Source: CBFCZU01 sp965602635
GTDB taxonomy: Bacteria; Planctomycetota; Phycisphaerae; SM23-33
Length of the DNA stretch: 7,920 nt
Assembly: GCA_965602635.1 (NCBI GenBank)
Contig: CBFCZU010000200.1
Span: 1-7,920, forward strand
Direction of reading: 5' to 3'
This document shows positions 5,571 to 7,920 of the stretch, piece after piece. Each line of letters begins with the position of its first letter. Position 1 is the stretch's first letter. The notes beneath the pieces are model-generated. The model searched no databases. It was given only the letters and a program-made list of their open reading frames with translations, and had not been told where the DNA came from. The position numbers and the translations under genes are program-made.

Positions 5571-6053
5571 ATGGACAGAGTGGGACTCGGATTTGACTCG
5601 CACCGTTTCGCCCCCGGGCGGCCCCTCATGCTCGCGGGCGTTCACGTGGAACACGACCTGGGCCTGGCCGGACACAGCGACGGCGACGCGCCCCTGCATG
5701 CACTCATCGACGCCATGCTCGGGGCCGCCGGACTGGACGACATAGGCGAGATGTTCCCCGACACCGACCCGGCATGGGCCAATGTCGACAGCGACGTGAT
5801 GGTCACCGAGGTCGTTGGCGAACTGGCCAGGATGGGCCTGCTCATCACCAACTGTGACGTGATAATCATCACTGAGGCGCCCAAGCTGACCCGTCACAAG
5901 CAGGCCATGCGCGAGCGGGTCGCGGACCTGCTCGGTGCCGATACCTCCAGCGTGTCGGTGAAGGCCAAGACGGCTGAGGGAATGGGACCCATCGGCACCG
6001 GCGAAGGCCTGGTCGCCATGGCCGTGGTGATGCTCGAGGACACAGCCGCCTGA
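5571..6053 (+). CDS. ispF: 2-C-methyl-D-erythritol 2,4-cyclodiphosphate synthase
   Basis: A 160-residue cytoplasmic enzyme of the MEP pathway, which cyclises CDP-methylerythritol 2-phosphate to MEcPP and releases CMP; it normally works as a trimer. The metal ligands are visible as D9 and H11 in GFDSHRF and H43 in APLHALIDAMLGAAG. Other family blocks are LAGHSDGD (32-39), DDIGEMFPDTDP (56-67), NCDVIIITEAPKL (94-106), VKAKTAEGMG (130-139) and GTGEGLVAMAVVML. The length is normal. The usual Arg of GRGEG is Thr (T143). The ATG at 5571 places GFDSHRF at the expected distance; the frame is open back to 4965, but that part is antisense to aat. It is followed at 64 bp by cysS, probably one transcript. 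In Bacillus subtilis ispF lies in the same neighbourhood as gltX-cysE-cysS. Confidence 0.97.
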   Translation: MDRVGLGFDSHRFAPGRPLMLAGVHVEHDLGLAGHSDGDAPLHALIDAMLGAAGLDDIGEMFPDTDPAWANVDSDVMVTEVVGELARMGLLITNCDVIIITEAPKLTRHKQAMRERVADLLGADTSSVSVKAKTAEGMGPIGTGEGLVAMAVVMLEDTAA

Positions 6054-6095
6054 TCCAGAACCCCGCGCCCGCGGCGGCGGCTCGGAACCAATCGG

Positions 6096-6110
6096 CGCCG
6101 AATCCCGGCG
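6096..6110 (+). repeat. Small hairpin before the cysS start
   Basis: CGCCG (6096-6100) and CGGCG (6106-6110) with a five-base loop end seven bases before the cysS ATG. The 64-bp ispF-cysS gap shows no promoter-like hexamers, so the hairpin would lie in a shared mRNA. Its role, if any, is unknown. Confidence 0.2.
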
Positions 6111-6117
6111 AGGCCGA

Positions 6118-7617
6118 ATGAGCCTTCGAATCCACAACACGCTGACCAGGCAGAAGGATCTCTTCGAGCCGCTGATCCCCGGCAAGGTCGGCATCTACCT
6201 CTGCGGGCCCACGGTGTACAGGCCCTCGCACATCGGCCACGCCGTCGGGCCTATCGTCTTCGACGCGGTCAAGCGCTACCTCACGCACAAGGGCTTCGCG
6301 GTCAAGCTGATAGTCAACATCACCGACGTTGAAGACAAGCTGATCGACGAGGCGGCCGCCCTCGGCAGGCCGATGCTCGAGCTGGCCCGCGAGCTGGAGG
6401 ACAGCTACAAGCAGTCGCTGGAGAAGCTGGGCGTCCGCAGCGTCGATGCCTTCCCCCGGGCCACCGAGAACATCGACAGCATAGTCGAGCTGGTCTCCCG
6501 CCTGGTGGACAAGGGCGCCGCCTACGAGGTCGAGGGCGACGTGTACTTCGACCACACGTCGGCGATCGGGTACGGCAAGCTCTCCGGGCGGCGGGTGGAA
6601 GATGCCCTTGCCGGCACGCGTGACCTGGCCAGCAAGAGCCGCCACCCGGCCGACTTCGCCTTGTGGAAGGCCTCCAAGGAAGGCGAGCCGAGCTGGCCGT
6701 CGCCCTGGGGACCCGGGCGGCCCGGATGGCACATCGAGTGCTCCGCCATGAGCATGGCGATGCTGGGCGAGACGTTCGACATCCACGGCGGCGGGGTGGA
6801 CCTCATCTTCCCCCACCACGAGAACGAGATCGCCCAGTCGGAGACCGCCACCGGCAAGCCGTTCGCGAAAGTCTGGATGCACAACGGGCTGACGCGGATC
6901 AAGACCAAGGCCGCCGGGGGCGAGCTGCGCGACGAGAAGATGTCCAAGTCGCTGGGCAACATCCGCCTGATCGACGAGCTGCTGGACGAATACTCCGGCG
7001 AGACGATCCGGGCTTTCGTCCTGGGCACGCACTACCGCCGCCCGCTGGAGTTCTCCGACGAGCAGCTAGCCAACACGACAAAGTCGCTGGAGACGTTCTA
7101 CCGGCTCTTCGAGCGCATCGAGCGCGTGACCGGCACGGACGTCTATGCCGGCGGGGAGAACCTCGTCGCCATTCACGCCGAGGCCGAGGGCGAAGAGGAC
7201 GCCGCCTTCGCCAAGCAGGTCCTGCAGCATCGGCTGGAGTTCTACGAGGCGATGGATGACGACTTCAACACGGCCGGCGCCATCGGCGCCCTGCACGCGA
7301 TGGCCGGGGCGATCAACCGGTACTTCGAGCAGGCCGCCCTGGAGACCGAGGGCGGCGAGAAGGCCAGGCGCTTCGCCGCGGCGGCGGGAGCGGCGCTCGT
7401 CAAGACCGGGCGGGTGATCGGGCTCTTCGAGGCCCCGCCGCAGGCGCCGCCGGCCGACGAGATGGACGCCGAGCGGATCGAGCAGCTTCTGGCCGAGCGC
7501 GACGCCGCCCGCAAGGCCAAGGACTTCGCCCGCGCCGACGCCGTCCGCGACCAGCTCAAGGCAATGGGCGTCACCATCGAGGACACCCCCGGCGGCACGG
7601 CCTGGCGGAGAACGTGA
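6118..7617 (+). CDS. cysS: Cysteinyl-tRNA synthetase
   Basis: A 499-residue class I synthetase that charges tRNA-Cys with cysteine. Visible features are the zinc cysteine in YLCGPTVYRPSHIGHA (C29, with the HIGH signature at 38-41), WHIECSAM (C208), HGGGVDLIFPHHENEIAQSE (223-242, with H233 and E237 completing the zinc site) and EKMSKSLGN (273-281). The C-terminal part has the family DALR-type region (FYEAMDDDFNTAGAI) and ends with KDFARADAVRDQL...GVTIEDTPGGTAWRR, as expected. It is longer than the E. coli enzyme (461 residues). Part of this is an extra stretch of about eight residues, IKTKAAGGELRD, just before KMSKS. The ATG at 6118 has only a weak GAGG (6110-6113) four bases upstream. It probably shares a transcript with ispF. 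Confidence 0.97.
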   Translation: MSLRIHNTLTRQKDLFEPLIPGKVGIYLCGPTVYRPSHIGHAVGPIVFDAVKRYLTHKGFAVKLIVNITDVEDKLIDEAAALGRPMLELARELEDSYKQSLEKLGVRSVDAFPRATENIDSIVELVSRLVDKGAAYEVEGDVYFDHTSAIGYGKLSGRRVEDALAGTRDLASKSRHPADFALWKASKEGEPSWPSPWGPGRPGWHIECSAMSMAMLGETFDIHGGGVDLIFPHHENEIAQSETATGKPFAKVWMHNGLTRIKTKAAGGELRDEKMSKSLGNIRLIDELLDEYSGETIRAFVLGTHYRRPLEFSDEQLANTTKSLETFYRLFERIERVTGTDVYAGGENLVAIHAEAEGEEDAAFAKQVLQHRLEFYEAMDDDFNTAGAIGALHAMAGAINRYFEQAALETEGGEKARRFAAAAGAALVKTGRVIGLFEAPPQAPPADEMDAERIEQLLAERDAARKAKDFARADAVRDQLKAMGVTIEDTPGGTAWRRT

Positions 7618-7625
7618 GCCGATCC

Positions 7626-7658
7626 CCACCTGCATGAGCCCCGACCCGGGGCAGGTGG
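7626..7658 (+). terminator. Hairpin after cysS, likely transcription or mRNA end
   Basis: CCACCTGC (7626-7633) and GCAGGTGG (7651-7658) are perfect 8-bp inverted arms; CCC/GGG inside the 17-base loop could extend the stem. It starts eight bases after the cysS TGA. No T-tract follows, so it is not a classical intrinsic terminator. It may mark a Rho-dependent end or protect the mRNA, and it separates the ispF-cysS unit from the ruvC promoter. Confidence 0.45.
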
Positions 7659-7669
7659 CCGAAGAGCCG

Positions 7670-7699
7670 TTGATGCCCAGGCCGCGGGGCGCTTATGAT
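7670..7699 (+). promoter_or_regulatory. Candidate promoter of ruvC
   Basis: TTGATG (7670-7675), 18 bases, then TATGAT (7694-7699). The -10 ends six bases before the ATG at 7706, so transcription would begin at or next to the start codon. No Shine-Dalgarno lies near the ATG. Confidence 0.5.
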
Positions 7700-7705
7700 T
7701 CAGCC

Positions 7706-7920
7706 ATGGCCAGGGCTGCCACACTTCGCATCCTCGGCATCGACCCGGGGCTGAACGTCACCGGCTACGGCGTGGTGGACTTCACCCGCGGCGGGCCGGC
7801 GATCGTCGAGGCCGGCACCATCCAGACCGACGCCAAGGCCGACGTCGCCGGGCGGATCGCACAGATACACGCCGACCTGGCCGAAATCCTCGCCGAGCAC
7901 AAGCCCGACGCCGCGGCCGT
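7706..7920 (+). CDS. ruvC: Crossover junction endodeoxyribonuclease RuvC (5' part)
   Basis: The first 71 residues of the Holliday-junction resolvase, which cuts four-way junctions as a dimer with RuvAB. ILGIDPGLNVTGYGVV (9-24) is the RuvC signature, with D13 corresponding to the first catalytic aspartate (D7 in E. coli); EAGTIQTDAK and RIAQIHADLAEILAEHKPDAAAV follow the family pattern. The second catalytic acid should come just after the window edge. The full protein is usually about 160-190 residues. The ATG at 7706 leaves only a few residues before the first strand, as is usual. It appears to have its own promoter after the cysS hairpin. No ruvA or ruvB is visible in the window. Confidence 0.94.
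   Translation, partial: MARAATLRILGIDPGLNVTGYGVVDFTRGGPAIVEAGTIQTDAKADVAGRIAQIHADLAEILAEHKPDAAA

Noticed and set aside
5869..7032. 387-codon minus-strand ORF antisense to cysS
   Set aside because: The cysS motifs are complete on the plus strand; the antisense frame has biased composition and no domain.
1..7920. CRISPR array, transposon, tRNA or rRNA, phage or defence genes
   Set aside because: Reading both strands I found no regularly spaced repeats, terminal inverted repeats with a transposase, cloverleaf-like sequence, or related proteins.

Overview
The window is 7,920 bases of compact, very GC-rich bacterial chromosome (roughly 70% GC by eye, not counted) with eight protein-coding genes, two of them cut by the window edges. 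I see no RNA gene, CRISPR array, insertion sequence, integrase or phage gene. The protein styles suggest an uncultured Planctomycetota member (Phycisphaerae-like): a WecA-type transferase beside a Wzy_C/TPR protein, DUF4416, and a CysS with an insertion before KMSKS. This is an inference from memory of such families, and deltaproteobacteria-like lineages are not excluded.

Left edge (1-938). The N-terminal two-thirds of a MalK/UgpC-type sugar ABC-transporter ATPase runs leftward. It is driven by a consensus TTGACA-N16-TATAAT promoter with a leader of about 46 nt, which holds a perfect 7-bp inverted repeat directly before the Shine-Dalgarno sequence. The divergent spacer (708-938) also carries a candidate promoter for the rightward genes.

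Surface-glycan operon (939-4875). Three rightward genes are joined by two ATGA overlaps: a DUF4416 protein of unknown role, a WecA/TagO-like polyprenyl-phosphate sugar-1-phosphate transferase, and a large multi-spanning O-antigen ligase/polymerase (Wzy_C) with C-terminal TPR-like helices. The transferase would start a lipid-linked glycan and the Wzy_C protein would polymerise or transfer it. The glycosyltransferases and flippase needed between these steps are not in the window.

Housekeeping block (4872-7920). The leftward aat gene (N-end-rule aminoacyl transferase) ends on a stop codon that interlocks with the stop of the Wzy_C gene. It diverges, across 66 bp, from ispF (MEP isoprenoid pathway), which is followed 64 bp later by cysS (cysteinyl-tRNA synthetase). 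After a strong hairpin the 5' part of ruvC (Holliday-junction resolvase) begins and leaves the window. IspF feeds synthesis of the polyprenyl carrier that the WecA-like enzyme uses, a metabolic link only.

The most interesting signal is in initiation sites. DUF4416, aat, ispF and ruvC each have a -10-like hexamer only 6-13 nt upstream of the start codon and no well-placed Shine-Dalgarno, which suggests leaderless or near-leaderless mRNAs. The ABC ATPase has a normal leader and SD, and the operon-internal transferase gene has an SD. I found no clearly new defence or mobile system.
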